From positions 1,303,125 through 1,367,124 of the forward strand of contig JADGDD010000001.1 in assembly GCA_016745075.1 (NCBI GenBank): a DNA stretch of 64,000 nucleotides, in the 5' to 3' direction. The position numbers and the translations under genes were made by a program. Positions 8,517 to 17,420 of this stretch are shown piece by piece (position 1 is the stretch's first letter; each line of letters starts with the position of its first letter). Under the pieces are notes generated by a model, which was not told the origin of the DNA, did no database searches, and saw nothing but the letters and a program-made list of their open reading frames with translations. The stretch is from Planctomycetota bacterium. GTDB taxonomy: Bacteria > Planctomycetota > UBA11346.

Positions 8517-9047
8517 ATGAGCCACATCACTATTCACTATCATAAAACGAGAATTGGAGAGTTGATACTAGGATCATTTGATAAAAAACTGTGTCTGCTC
8601 GATTTCAGGTACAGAAAAATGAGAGCCACCGTTGATAAGAGAATTAAAAATGGGCTCAATAGTGAATATGTAGAACAAGACGATGCAGTCTTAGAAACAG
8701 CACGAATACAGATAGACGAATACCTTGCCGGAAGCAGAAGTTCTTTTGATGTTCCTTTACTGATGGTTGGGACCGACTTTCAAAAAAGCGTTTGGGACGC
8801 TTTAATAAAAGTTCCCTATGGTACAACTTCAACATACCTACAACTAGCAAAAGACATTCACAACGAAAAAGCCGTTAGAGCAGTTGCCAACGCAAACGGG
8901 GCAAATGCTATTGGTTTAATAATCCCTTGCCATCGCATTATTGGAAGTGATGGAACATTAGTTGGTTACGGCGGCGGATTACCTGTTAAAAAACGCCTTC
9001 TAAAATTAGAATCTAACAATGCATCCTTCCTCGGAAAGCAAAGCTAG
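8517..9047 (+). CDS. ogt: Methylated-DNA--protein-cysteine S-methyltransferase, copy 2
   Basis: A 176-residue O6-alkylguanine-DNA alkyltransferase with the same layout as copy 1: N-terminal RIGELILGS, FQKSVWDALIKVPYGTTSTY, active-site IIPCHRII and C-terminal GYGGGLPVKKRLLKLE. The start at 8517 is supported by AAGGA upstream and alignment with copy 1. The two copies agree strongly in the C-terminal half and differ most around residues 20-80, so this is an old duplication, not an assembly artefact. It follows the H-NOX operon after 250 bases with no other gene. NO chemistry yields alkylating N-nitroso compounds, so DNA-alkyl repair beside an NO sensor makes sense, but the link is inferred. Confidence 0.93.
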   Translation: MSHITIHYHKTRIGELILGSFDKKLCLLDFRYRKMRATVDKRIKNGLNSEYVEQDDAVLETARIQIDEYLAGSRSSFDVPLLMVGTDFQKSVWDALIKVPYGTTSTYLQLAKDIHNEKAVRAVANANGANAIGLIIPCHRIIGSDGTLVGYGGGLPVKKRLLKLESNNASFLGKQS

Positions 9048-9093
9048 CATGTAGAATCAATACCTTCGTCAATCATTCCCCCCCCCCCTTCCA

Positions 9094-9180
9094 CTGCTCG
9101 TTTTTTTTCGGAAGCGAGATGCATAGCTATTTGGTGTTACAACATCGCTAAAAAATGCGCACAATCCATTTCCCACGCAA
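9094..9180 (-). pseudogene. Remnant of an AraC-family gene
   Basis: Three pieces in order match the intact AraC gene at 29841-30728: a TTCGGAAGCGAGAT block (C-terminal tail, PSRFRKK), GCTATTTGGTG (HQIA), and ACATCGCTAAAAAATGCGCA (matching the region just before its HTH). The stretches of about 66 and 140 bases between them in the intact gene are missing, so this is an internally deleted remnant. It cannot encode a DNA-binding domain. An 11-base C run (9078-9088) lies directly beside it. Confidence 0.6.
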
Positions 9181-9183
9181 CGA

Positions 9184-9210
9184 CAAAAAGACCGAACCCA
9201 AAGGGCTTCG
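9184..9210 (-). terminator. Probable intrinsic terminator of the creatininase gene
   Basis: On the minus strand CGAAGCCC-TTT-GGGTTCG forms a bulged 7-pair hairpin (9193-9210), followed by a CTTTTTG tract. It lies 26 bases after the stop at 9236, as expected for the end of the minus-strand operon that begins near 21698. Confidence 0.5.
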
Positions 9211-9235
9211 TTCAAAAAAAGCTATTTGATTGTTT

Positions 9236-10048
9236 TCATAGAACGCGTGAGACAAAAGGTTTTTGACAGGGGAATAGGGTCCACGTATCATGCTTGATGT
9301 GCATCTCTATTTTACCGTCCAGCCAATCCTCAAAAGTCTGCAATACTTCATCAGTTACTTTCTGCCCCAACGCAGCAGAGGAACCTGTTCGCGGGTCAGT
9401 ACCCACAATGCCATAGCATGGGTGCTCCTGATATTCTGAAGTCATCCAGTTATGTATCTCGGTTTCCTCTAGAATATCTTCGTCATACTCACCATAAAGG
9501 CTCTCCATACGAACGGTATCAGGAAACTGTTTGAGCATCATAGAGGTCTCAATACGACAGGCATGGCCACAACCAAGTTCTTTACGAGTTGCCTGCCCTT
9601 CAAAAAGAGAGAAAACATCCATCTTCCCACCTTGATCCATATAGGTAATCGTTGCAGGGATCAGATATTCGAGACGATTAGGGGCATGCCCTGTAAGTAA
9701 GATCGCCACCTTATACCCCGACCGCTCAAAATGCCACAACATGTTCACTACTAATTTTTGAATGAGCTCTTTGTCATACATGAATGTATATGCAAAATCA
9801 TTGTGCCCACCCCCGGAAGAATAATAAATAGCAGGGTGAACAACTCCCCCTCTCTTTTCTGCTAACTCCACAAGTAACTGATGAGCTTTAATTGTATCCA
9901 AACCAACAGGAAGATGTTGTCCATGCCACTCAATTGAGCCAAAAGGAACATAAATGGCAGGGTATGCTTGTTGAGCTGCATCAATTTGTTCTGGCCTCAT
10001 ATATTCAAGTCTACACTCAGTTTGATGATTTTCTTGTTTATTATTCAT
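9236..10048 (-). CDS. Creatininase-family amidohydrolase
   Basis: 270 residues of the creatininase/MftE superfamily, metal-dependent hydrolases of cyclic amides or peptides. Metal-binding features are visible in GSIEWHGQHLPVGLDT (E, H and D) and in GHACRIETSMML, and GHAPNRLEYL matches the conserved G-H-x-x-N block. The length is standard. There is no signal peptide, so it is cytosolic, unlike the secreted proteins encoded upstream. TAGGAT precedes the ATG. It is the last gene of the minus-strand run, 63 bases after the GH-A-like gene. True creatinine hydrolysis is unlikely to be the role; many PVC genomes have several copies of unknown substrate. Confidence 0.85.
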   Translation of the reverse strand: MNNKQENHQTECRLEYMRPEQIDAAQQAYPAIYVPFGSIEWHGQHLPVGLDTIKAHQLLVELAEKRGGVVHPAIYYSSGGGHNDFAYTFMYDKELIQKLVVNMLWHFERSGYKVAILLTGHAPNRLEYLIPATITYMDQGGKMDVFSLFEGQATRKELGCGHACRIETSMMLKQFPDTVRMESLYGEYDEDILEETEIHNWMTSEYQEHPCYGIVGTDPRTGSSAALGQKVTDEVLQTFEDWLDGKIEMHIKHDTWTLFPCQKPFVSRVL

Positions 10049-10111
10049 ACTTATATCCTATTAATTTTTGAAAAATCGTTAGTGCGTGGTAAAGCTTATA
10101 TTACTTTGGGT

Positions 10112-12763
10112 TTATTCTTCCCAAATGATGGTTTGTAATGAGAACGGAGGTATTGTGATTTTTATACCGCTTTTGAAATCGGCAATTTCAGATTCAGCTA
10201 TTTTAACCTTGCTTTTACCATCAGCTAGCCAGTTTGCATCGGTTATTTTTTCGGATGTGAGGAGATGTTTCTTGGCGGTGTTGCCTTTTACATTGCCGGT
10301 GAAATTAAGTTTTACTTTTCTTTCTTTTTCAGGGTCGATATTAATAAGGATGATGGAATTTTTTTTATCCTTTTTGAAGGCATAGGACCAAATAGCATCC
10401 ATGTCGACTTCTTTGAAATGGGTTTTTTTGATTTTTGATTTTTTGATAATATCGATTGCTTTGAGAACATTTTCAACATTTCTGGATTCTGCGGGAATAG
10501 CGTTTGCTTTTCGGGCCATTTTTGCAGAAAGACCTTTTAATACATCAAAGAGAATGCCTCTATGGGCTACGGTGATCTCAGGCGCATTAAAGCGTAGTTT
10601 TTTAACATAGGCTTTCGCTACGGCCAAGGCATCTTTTTTATTTTTCATTTCAAAGTTTTTTGTTCTTCTGGCTAAGTATTTGACAGCATTATCAAACTCA
10701 TCACTTTCGACTTTAAAGTCAGAATCCTTTCCTGTGATTGCTACGACAACTGGGATTTCGTCTTCTATCAAGGATTTTATAGGATCGATGCCAGTATTCT
10801 TTGTTTCTAACAAATCACCACCCAATGCTTTGTTGGTGACTTGTAGAGCTAAAAATAGCGGATGATACATTCTGTTTTTCTTGCTCATGGAAAAAACCGT
10901 TCCCCAAATGCCTGTGTCGATTTCTTTATCTATACCGCCTCCAATAAGTTTAAAAAGGCATTGTGTTCGAGCTTTGTTAAATTTTAGGTTTATGAGCATT
11001 GCATTAGCAATATTTATGCCTCCTCCAACGGAGTTTTGGAATACTTGACAAAAATCAACAGGTGAGTAGTTGTACATTAAGTGATGGTTGATTTCATAGA
11101 CTTTATATTCCGCATTATTTTTCCATGCTGCTTTTGCTGCTTTATTATGTTTTAGGGAAAAATTAACACCTTCTGCAAAAGCCCAGCGAAATATTTTTTC
11201 ATCAGTGTCTAAGGCTTCTGTATGCTCTCTGCCGATTTTGTGAATAACATACGGTGCCATTGAATAGGCATCTGCTTTTGTATGGATTTTAGTTACGGGT
11301 GCAAATTCTGGGGCGTGGCTTCTTTCGTTTAGAATAATGCTGATGTTATCTTTCCAGTATGGAGAGCTATGAGCGGTTTCGATCAGGTCGCTCCAGTAAT
11401 CAGGGCCGTTACAATTTGCGCCCCAAAACATAAGGTTCCAGGTTTCGTTACCAATTTCAATATGCATTTCGCTTAAAACTTCTGTCCAAGGTTGAATTTG
11501 GCCTTGGGCCGCGCGAACTTTTCCTAGACCAACATCAGCAGGCGCACCAAGATACTCTATAAACTGTGCCATTTCTTTTTTTGTCATGATACCAGGGACG
11601 ATATACCATGGTTCATTTCCTGTTTTTGCGCAAAAATCATATAGTTGATGCAAAGGCAAAAAGTAGGTATTATGCCTATTTTCAGGACCGGGTTTCATTT
11701 TAGGAGACCAAGCATGTTTATAAAAGTCTTTTCGTGGGCCAACCATGTTATCAATGCGACCTTCACAAACATCGCCTGAACGAAGAGGCATGCCTGTTCC
11801 CAGGTCGTTTATAATATCAAAAAAGTCATCGTTAAAGCTTGTTGGATTTTTATCGCCTGTTTTAAACGCGAGCACATCATCAATAAGAATTTTATCTTTT
11901 TCGGAAACAAATTTAACACCAATCACAAGGTCTTCGGTTACCTCGTGTTCTATAGTGTATTTTTTCCACTCGTTAGTAACCTCAATTTGATTTTCGACGG
12001 TTGCGAACTTAACGATTAAAGCGCTACCTCCTTCTAAACCTTTTGCCCAAAAATCAAGTTTCCATAAGCCTTTTGTGTCTGAGCAATTTGAATAAGCAAT
12101 ATTGGTCATATGAGATGCCTTACCATTTAAAAGGCAGGATGATTGCCCTGTCGATTCTGCTGGGACATCATGTGATATTTTACAACCCTTAAAGTGTGAA
12201 GCACCAGAACCTGCTTCCTGCAATTGTCCTCGTGATAAATCGAGCAGACGAAAAGCGACACCACCCCATGGTGGAACAGAAATTTCTTTATCAAACTTCA
12301 AAAACAAGCCCTCTTTTTTGCCACCCCACATCATAGCTTTTCTTTCTTCGCAACTCACCAATTTTAAAGGTTCCCAACGGTTAGGGCCAGAAACCGCCCA
12401 GAACTCAGCGTCGGGATGATGAATTAATGCTTTGCTTTTCTTGGAGTCTTTGAACCAAGGGGAATCGTTCTTTGTCTTGCCTACTAAAACGCCAGACTTG
12501 TCATTATTATCTTCTGCGACAATAAATATATGTTGAAAAAGCGTTCCTTCAAAGTTCATATTGAGACGCTCTTTTAGCATAGGTGCGTTGTAGCTGTCTT
12601 TGCTGACGTTTACACCAAAGTTTTTGGTGTCTTCTAGTATAACAGTATTCGTAATGGTAATGCTGCCCACTGGAGAAGTCTCTTCGGCAAAAGCTTTTAC
12701 GTTTAAGACGAGGACAAGCCCACAGAGTAGACTCGGGAGATGTTTTTTGAAGTATTTTTTCAT
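10112..12763 (-). CDS. Secreted clan GH-A-like glycosidase with CBM-like domain
   Basis: 883 residues with a signal peptide (KKYFKKHLP, hydrophobic core, then AFAEE). After an N-terminal region of about 170 residues comes a jelly-roll carbohydrate-binding-like domain (about 205-310). A TIM-barrel-like centre (about 330-640) contains EMHIEIGNETWNLMFWG, with the N-E pair typical of the clan A acid/base. The C-terminus (about 790-883) resembles the beta-sandwich of GH39/GH51 enzymes and ends IPPFSLQTIIWEE. The same barrel layout, including YLGAP and NETWN motifs, occurs in the protein at 46550-49516, so both belong to one family that I cannot assign to a numbered GH family. It lies 91 bases downstream of the first SUMF1/propeller pair. 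Confidence 0.65.
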   Translation of the reverse strand: MKKYFKKHLPSLLCGLVLVLNVKAFAEETSPVGSITITNTVILEDTKNFGVNVSKDSYNAPMLKERLNMNFEGTLFQHIFIVAEDNNDKSGVLVGKTKNDSPWFKDSKKSKALIHHPDAEFWAVSGPNRWEPLKLVSCEERKAMMWGGKKEGLFLKFDKEISVPPWGGVAFRLLDLSRGQLQEAGSGASHFKGCKISHDVPAESTGQSSCLLNGKASHMTNIAYSNCSDTKGLWKLDFWAKGLEGGSALIVKFATVENQIEVTNEWKKYTIEHEVTEDLVIGVKFVSEKDKILIDDVLAFKTGDKNPTSFNDDFFDIINDLGTGMPLRSGDVCEGRIDNMVGPRKDFYKHAWSPKMKPGPENRHNTYFLPLHQLYDFCAKTGNEPWYIVPGIMTKKEMAQFIEYLGAPADVGLGKVRAAQGQIQPWTEVLSEMHIEIGNETWNLMFWGANCNGPDYWSDLIETAHSSPYWKDNISIILNERSHAPEFAPVTKIHTKADAYSMAPYVIHKIGREHTEALDTDEKIFRWAFAEGVNFSLKHNKAAKAAWKNNAEYKVYEINHHLMYNYSPVDFCQVFQNSVGGGINIANAMLINLKFNKARTQCLFKLIGGGIDKEIDTGIWGTVFSMSKKNRMYHPLFLALQVTNKALGGDLLETKNTGIDPIKSLIEDEIPVVVAITGKDSDFKVESDEFDNAVKYLARRTKNFEMKNKKDALAVAKAYVKKLRFNAPEITVAHRGILFDVLKGLSAKMARKANAIPAESRNVENVLKAIDIIKKSKIKKTHFKEVDMDAIWSYAFKKDKKNSIILINIDPEKERKVKLNFTGNVKGNTAKKHLLTSEKITDANWLADGKSKVKIAESEIADFKSGIKITIPPFSLQTIIWEE

Positions 12764-12854
12764 TATGTTCCTTTTTTTAGTTAATGTTTTGATGAGAGGT
12801 AAGGTGATGAGACTTGCCTATTCTTTTTCAAACTCATTATTATTATTTTTTTCA

Positions 12855-14267
12855 TTATTTCTCTCCTTCTTGATCTCCATCTTCTTTTGGCGGTTTTCCG
12901 AGCGCATAAACTTTTCCGTCGTTACTGCCAATGTATACCACTCCATCACCTAGCCAAGGTGATGAAATAACGGGTCCGTCTGTTTTGAATGTCCACAGTT
13001 CTTTTCCACTTTTTGCATCTACAGCATAGACGTTTCCATTATCTGCACCAAAATACACCACGCCATCAGCGTAGGATGGAGATGATTTTGAACCATCATT
13101 CATTCCTCCGAACTTAAATGTCCAGCTACGCTTCCATTGTGTCCTGTGGCCTTTTCCTTTTCCCGACTTATTAAAAGTATAAAGATTGCCGTCATAGCAC
13201 GTCGAAAATAGTTTTCCGTTTGGTGTCATGATGGGTTGAGAACCGGCTTCATGTCCAGGGTATTTCCCTCCTTCTCCATCTGATTTTTCTTGCTTTGGAT
13301 AAAGGAACATACCCTGTGACCTTAGAAGTGTTTTGGGTGAATCCCAAACCACATGTAATTTACCATCTGAATAAGTATTATAATAAATGTAGCCATCTTT
13401 GTTGATTGATATACCACCTACACACATCGTTGCTGAGCCCTGGTTTGAAAGAGCTTGGGTTTTTCCTGTTTCCAAACTTATGTGAGAATAGCGCTGTCCT
13501 CCTCCTGAGATGATAGTTTTTTCGGAAATGGCAGGGGAACCAAGCCCCTGACACCCACCTATTGTTTTCGCACCAACAGGTTGATACACTTTCTTGCCTG
13601 TTTCTGGGTCAAATCCGTACAGTAAAATACCTGACATACTCGCAGCAAACATAGAAGAACCACGCCTTCCCTCAGAAGAAAAGATAATACCGTATGCTGC
13701 CCCAGGAGAAGCTGAAATGGGCGTTGAAGAAACTTTTACCTTCCATTTTTCTTTTCCATCACTTTGATTCAGTGCATATAAATAGCCTGCTTCATCTGAA
13801 AAATAAACTTTTTCCCTATACAGACAAGCTGATGAATAAACAGCACCTTTAGTTTTGTAGCTCCATTTTTTCTTGCCTGTCTCTGAATCCAGTGCTATAA
13901 AGGCTTTGGCACCTGTTCCGATATAAAGCACATTGTCACTAACGACTGACGAGGAGATTACTTTTCCACCTGTATCGAAAGACCATTTTACACCATCATT
14001 CTTAAGACCTTCAATCGAACGAAGGCCAGATACAGGGAAGATGCCATCTCGCCTAAGATTTCCTCTATGGCATTGACCTTCGAGTGCGTCATAGTCTTTT
14101 GTGTCAAAATTTAAAGGAGTATAACCAGGAAGTCTTTTCATATTCGGATTTATTCCATCACCATGATAGACAGGTTTCGAATCAACACTTCCTGTATATT
14201 CTTCAGCATGGATGCAAAGAGATAAAGAACATGTAACAGTAATTATTGCAAGTATTTTAAGTTTCAC
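12855..14267 (-). CDS. Secreted PQQ-like beta-propeller, pair 1
   Basis: 470 residues starting at a GTG codon that overlaps the SUMF1 stop (GTGA), with AAGGAGG upstream: translational coupling. The signal peptide ends near CIHAEE. The body is an outer-membrane-assembly/PQQ-type propeller of about eight blades, with repeats of the type GVVYFGADNGNVYAVDAKSG and KELWTFKTDGPV. No haem c motif (CxxCH) or dehydrogenase active site is seen, so enzyme activity is not supported. Before blade one is the motif C-x-R-x-x-L-x-R-x-G (CHRGNLRRDG), shared by all four short propellers of the window. The nearest relative here is the propeller at 58130, by the shared YxxLxGxC run before this motif. Confidence 0.87.
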   Translation of the reverse strand: MKLKILAIITVTCSLSLCIHAEEYTGSVDSKPVYHGDGINPNMKRLPGYTPLNFDTKDYDALEGQCHRGNLRRDGIFPVSGLRSIEGLKNDGVKWSFDTGGKVISSSVVSDNVLYIGTGAKAFIALDSETGKKKWSYKTKGAVYSSACLYREKVYFSDEAGYLYALNQSDGKEKWKVKVSSTPISASPGAAYGIIFSSEGRRGSSMFAASMSGILLYGFDPETGKKVYQPVGAKTIGGCQGLGSPAISEKTIISGGGQRYSHISLETGKTQALSNQGSATMCVGGISINKDGYIYYNTYSDGKLHVVWDSPKTLLRSQGMFLYPKQEKSDGEGGKYPGHEAGSQPIMTPNGKLFSTCYDGNLYTFNKSGKGKGHRTQWKRSWTFKFGGMNDGSKSSPSYADGVVYFGADNGNVYAVDAKSGKELWTFKTDGPVISSPWLGDGVVYIGSNDGKVYALGKPPKEDGDQEGEK

Positions 14268-17200
14268 TTTAAGCCTCCTTTTGAAATTAACTTAACATGT
14301 ATCGTATCACCGGAAATGTCTCCGTTAACCGTAATATCATTGCCATCTAACTTGGAAACCTCTTCTGTTAATGGTCCCGTTACACGATATTCTTTTCCAT
14401 CAATAGTGATAGAGACTTCATCGATAGGTCGGGCAATGCGAAAACCCATATCAGGGTGTCGTATGGTCGCGTAATTTATCGCACTCCATGACTCTTTTTT
14501 CTTCTGAAAGTATTTAATCCGAGAGGTTTGAAATGAGGTAGCGAGAGCAAAACCAAAGCGAAGCGGATAACTCTCTGAGGGAGTGCCTTTGATTGGATTT
14601 TTTGTTTGTGCAGGAAAGAGTTTTTTTCCATGCATGGTTCTAAAATCACCCATCCATTCCATAGCATTTCCCAGCATATCTTGTATACCATACACTGTTG
14701 GTGCGCGTGTGCCTACATTATGAGTGCGCATCTCTGAGTTCTCACCATACCACGCATATTTTCCTACCTCTTTTTCAGATCCCTCAGCCCAGGGAAAGAT
14801 CGATTCAGGATTTCCGGCATGAAGCACATAGTGATACTCACTCCACGTCGGCAGACGATAACCGTTTGCATCCCATGCCACCCAGTATTTTCCTGCACCA
14901 GGTCTATATCCTTTATCAAGATCAGGATTTCTAGCGTACTTTGCTTTACCTTCAAAAGAGTCAACGAACCCTGGAGGGGCACCTTCTTTTATCAAATGAA
15001 GTTTGTCTTTATAAAAAGCTTCTTTATCAATATCTCTGAAATGACTTGGGCGAGTACGCCATGATTTTCTTGTTACGATAGTTTTTTCCTCATCATCATA
15101 CATTAATGGCTTTAACCCTTTCATTTCAGATAAGGCATTACACCAGACCCATGCATCATAATAATTAACATCTGTTACAGGCTCGTCCGGACCGTGTTCA
15201 TGAATCTTCAAACGGAAGTCCATACTACCCATATCACCATCATTATTAAACTCATATCCATGAGCTTCTCCCCAATCCCTCACTTGCTTCCATTGCCGAT
15301 AAGAAACTTCTGTCTGTCCCATCTCAAACGAAGACATCTGAATCGTGACCGAGCGTTTCTTGCTTTCCCACCTTGAGAAGGAACCTTCAGGAACCGTGCA
15401 GAGGGGGATTTCGACAATATCAGCAACCTTTTTAATAGCGGTGGTTTGGTCCATTTTACCAATGTCCCAACGCGGGGATTTTTTAGAGACTGTTGCCGTT
15501 TGCCCTGCAGGGCCTGCTTTGGAGTTACGGCGAACAAGACGCAAACCGATATTTGAATGACCATCGTATGGACGCTCTCCGTAAGGATTTCCCGAAGCAT
15601 TCGGACCCGTAATTGGATCTTGAGGATAGTTGAATCCTCCGCCCATAACAGTTATGGTATCTGGATCGGGAAGTAATTGATCCCCGTATCCCCACACCAA
15701 TTCCCAAGTATTTCCAATCATATCGTAAAGCCCGTTGGAATTAGCTTGAAGAGTACCCACATCTTTTGTTCGGGATGTGCTGTTGAGGGATGTCCAAGCG
15801 GATTCAACAACTTCAGTTGCATCGGCACGAGCAAGATCCCATTCGGCTTCTGTCGGTAAACGAAAGCCATCTGCATCCCAATTGACATAAATGGTTGGAC
15901 GCTTATAGAATTCGGGGTTTAAGAATTGGTCTGAACGGACAACTTCTCTGTATATTTCACTAAATGTTGAGTCGGTATAATAAACTGGTGTGCGTCCTTC
16001 TTTAATGGATAGAGCATTTGAAAATGCTAATGCATCGTATAAAGTGATATCGGTTACAGGTTCACGCTGAGAATGTTTTTCGAAACCTTTATCTATAGAG
16101 CCCATATCCCCATCGCGGTCATAAAGAAAACGCCCTGGCTCTAATGCCCAGTCCGGTCCCCGTGACCAGCGGTGAATTTCATGCCACACTGCATACGGAA
16201 CTTCCGTTGTGCTCATATAGAAAGGGGCTACTTTTTCTCCCCCCGATGTACTTGATGGTATCTCCTTCATATCCAGCGTGAAACTCGGCATCTTCGGGCG
16301 GGTCAATTGTGCATAAGTATCCATACATTCCCATTTGTAGCCAAATGCACCTTCTCCAAACTCGTCTCGGCAATAATACCAACCTATTGCCTGAATATCA
16401 TTGAATTCTGGATGAATCCACTCTGCTTTTTCTCTATCGAGAAAGAAATCCCAAGCACCTTCTCTTGGATTCCATTTGGTCCATTTGGTCTCAGTTGGCG
16501 ATAAAATATACAGAGCTCGGCGGCCTTCTGGAATGATACGCTCAGATAGGTACAATTGATCACCGTTTTTTACTACAAAATGTTCTCCCGTAACATTGAC
16601 CGGTCCATGTCGTTGACGATAAAAACCCAGTCTGCTGGTTTTGTCAAAAAACACTTGGCTATCCTTCCATTGAGCCGGTCCTACAAAAGAAATATCTTTT
16701 TTCCAAATAAATGTTAGTGCCACTTTGAAAGGTTTGTTTTTTATTGAACGCCAAACATAAGTTGACCAATTATCGTTAGGCTTATCACGACCTCTTCCTT
16801 CACCTATATTGCAGTAGTATTCAGTGAAGCCTTTCTTCGATTTCCTGTCTGCGTAAAATATAGATGATCCCCCATGATATACAGCACTAGTCAATGTATC
16901 ATCATAGACTGCGTAACCGCTACTCATAGGTACTTTTAAACTAAAGAAGGAGCTTACTACAGAATCCTCTGTACTGAGATCACCATCAATATCAACGCCT
17001 TCTACTTTAACGGTCGCACGAAATGAGCTTCTTCTTTCTGGATAGCGGCCAAAATCCCCCCCAAAGTCTAGGACACGGAAACGGGTTGTTTCCGTAGGTG
17101 CACTCGCTGGCGGTCTCTTGGGTTGCCAGATTTCATCTTTAGGAAGAGGAGATGTAGGATAAGTCCTTCCCACTTCCTTATTGATTTTGAAAAGTTCTTC

Positions 17201-17302
17201 TGTGCTAATATCTCCTTCAGCTCCTGATACTGTTTGAATAAGTCCAAACAATGGCACCATACACAATATTGTTGTCATCACTAACTTTAAACAGTTTTTC
17301 AT
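14264..17302 (-). CDS. Secreted double-SUMF1 protein, pair 1
   Basis: 1012 residues from ATG 17302, preferred over a start ten codons upstream because AGGAGAG precedes it and the signal peptide (KNCLKLVMTTILCMVPLFG, cut near VSGAEG) then begins at residue 1. The N-terminal part (about 60-360) is shared with the other three copies and has a Ca-loop-like DIDGDLSTED segment. Two SUMF1 domains follow (about 365-605 and 635-955), each with WDADGFRLPTEAEW/WDANGYRLPTWSEY and GNTWEL/GNAMEW blocks. Neither has the cysteine pair used by formylglycine-generating enzyme. A small C-terminal domain (about 960-1012; EYRVTGPLTEEV) is shared only with copy 4. Confidence 0.88.
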   Translation of the reverse strand: MKNCLKLVMTTILCMVPLFGLIQTVSGAEGDISTEELFKINKEVGRTYPTSPLPKDEIWQPKRPPASAPTETTRFRVLDFGGDFGRYPERRSSFRATVKVEGVDIDGDLSTEDSVVSSFFSLKVPMSSGYAVYDDTLTSAVYHGGSSIFYADRKSKKGFTEYYCNIGEGRGRDKPNDNWSTYVWRSIKNKPFKVALTFIWKKDISFVGPAQWKDSQVFFDKTSRLGFYRQRHGPVNVTGEHFVVKNGDQLYLSERIIPEGRRALYILSPTETKWTKWNPREGAWDFFLDREKAEWIHPEFNDIQAIGWYYCRDEFGEGAFGYKWECMDTYAQLTRPKMPSFTLDMKEIPSSTSGGEKVAPFYMSTTEVPYAVWHEIHRWSRGPDWALEPGRFLYDRDGDMGSIDKGFEKHSQREPVTDITLYDALAFSNALSIKEGRTPVYYTDSTFSEIYREVVRSDQFLNPEFYKRPTIYVNWDADGFRLPTEAEWDLARADATEVVESAWTSLNSTSRTKDVGTLQANSNGLYDMIGNTWELVWGYGDQLLPDPDTITVMGGGFNYPQDPITGPNASGNPYGERPYDGHSNIGLRLVRRNSKAGPAGQTATVSKKSPRWDIGKMDQTTAIKKVADIVEIPLCTVPEGSFSRWESKKRSVTIQMSSFEMGQTEVSYRQWKQVRDWGEAHGYEFNNDGDMGSMDFRLKIHEHGPDEPVTDVNYYDAWVWCNALSEMKGLKPLMYDDEEKTIVTRKSWRTRPSHFRDIDKEAFYKDKLHLIKEGAPPGFVDSFEGKAKYARNPDLDKGYRPGAGKYWVAWDANGYRLPTWSEYHYVLHAGNPESIFPWAEGSEKEVGKYAWYGENSEMRTHNVGTRAPTVYGIQDMLGNAMEWMGDFRTMHGKKLFPAQTKNPIKGTPSESYPLRFGFALATSFQTSRIKYFQKKKESWSAINYATIRHPDMGFRIARPIDEVSITIDGKEYRVTGPLTEEVSKLDGNDITVNGDISGDTIHVKLISKGGLK

Positions 17303-17336
17303 AATCTCTCTCCTGCGATGTAAATAAATCACTTAC

Positions 17337-17350
17337 GTTTGACGATAAAC
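17337..17350. promoter_or_regulatory. GTTTKACGATAAAC motif upstream of pair 1
   Basis: GTTTGACGATAAAC lies in the 118-base gap between the pair-2 propeller and the pair-1 SUMF1 gene, 35 bases before the SUMF1 start. It has the GTTT...AAAC symmetry of an operator and matches the motif at 22021-22034 and 51303-51316 in 13 of 14 bases. Confidence 0.5.
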
Positions 17351-17420
17351 TAACTGAATCTATTTTTCCTTGCCTGCATATATACTTTTCATTATTTATA
17401 CTATTTTACGGAAGCGGCAC

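Noticed and set aside
9078-9088. C11 tract as a phase-variation switch
   Set aside because: It lies between genes beside a pseudogene remnant and not in a start region, so no switching role can be supported.
12855-14267. PQQ-dependent dehydrogenase
   Set aside because: The propellers have no CxxCH haem site and no dehydrogenase calcium or catalytic residues that I can see; only the fold is supported.
14264-17302. Formylglycine-generating (sulfatase-modifying) enzyme
   Set aside because: The catalytic cysteine pair is absent and no sulfatase lies nearby.
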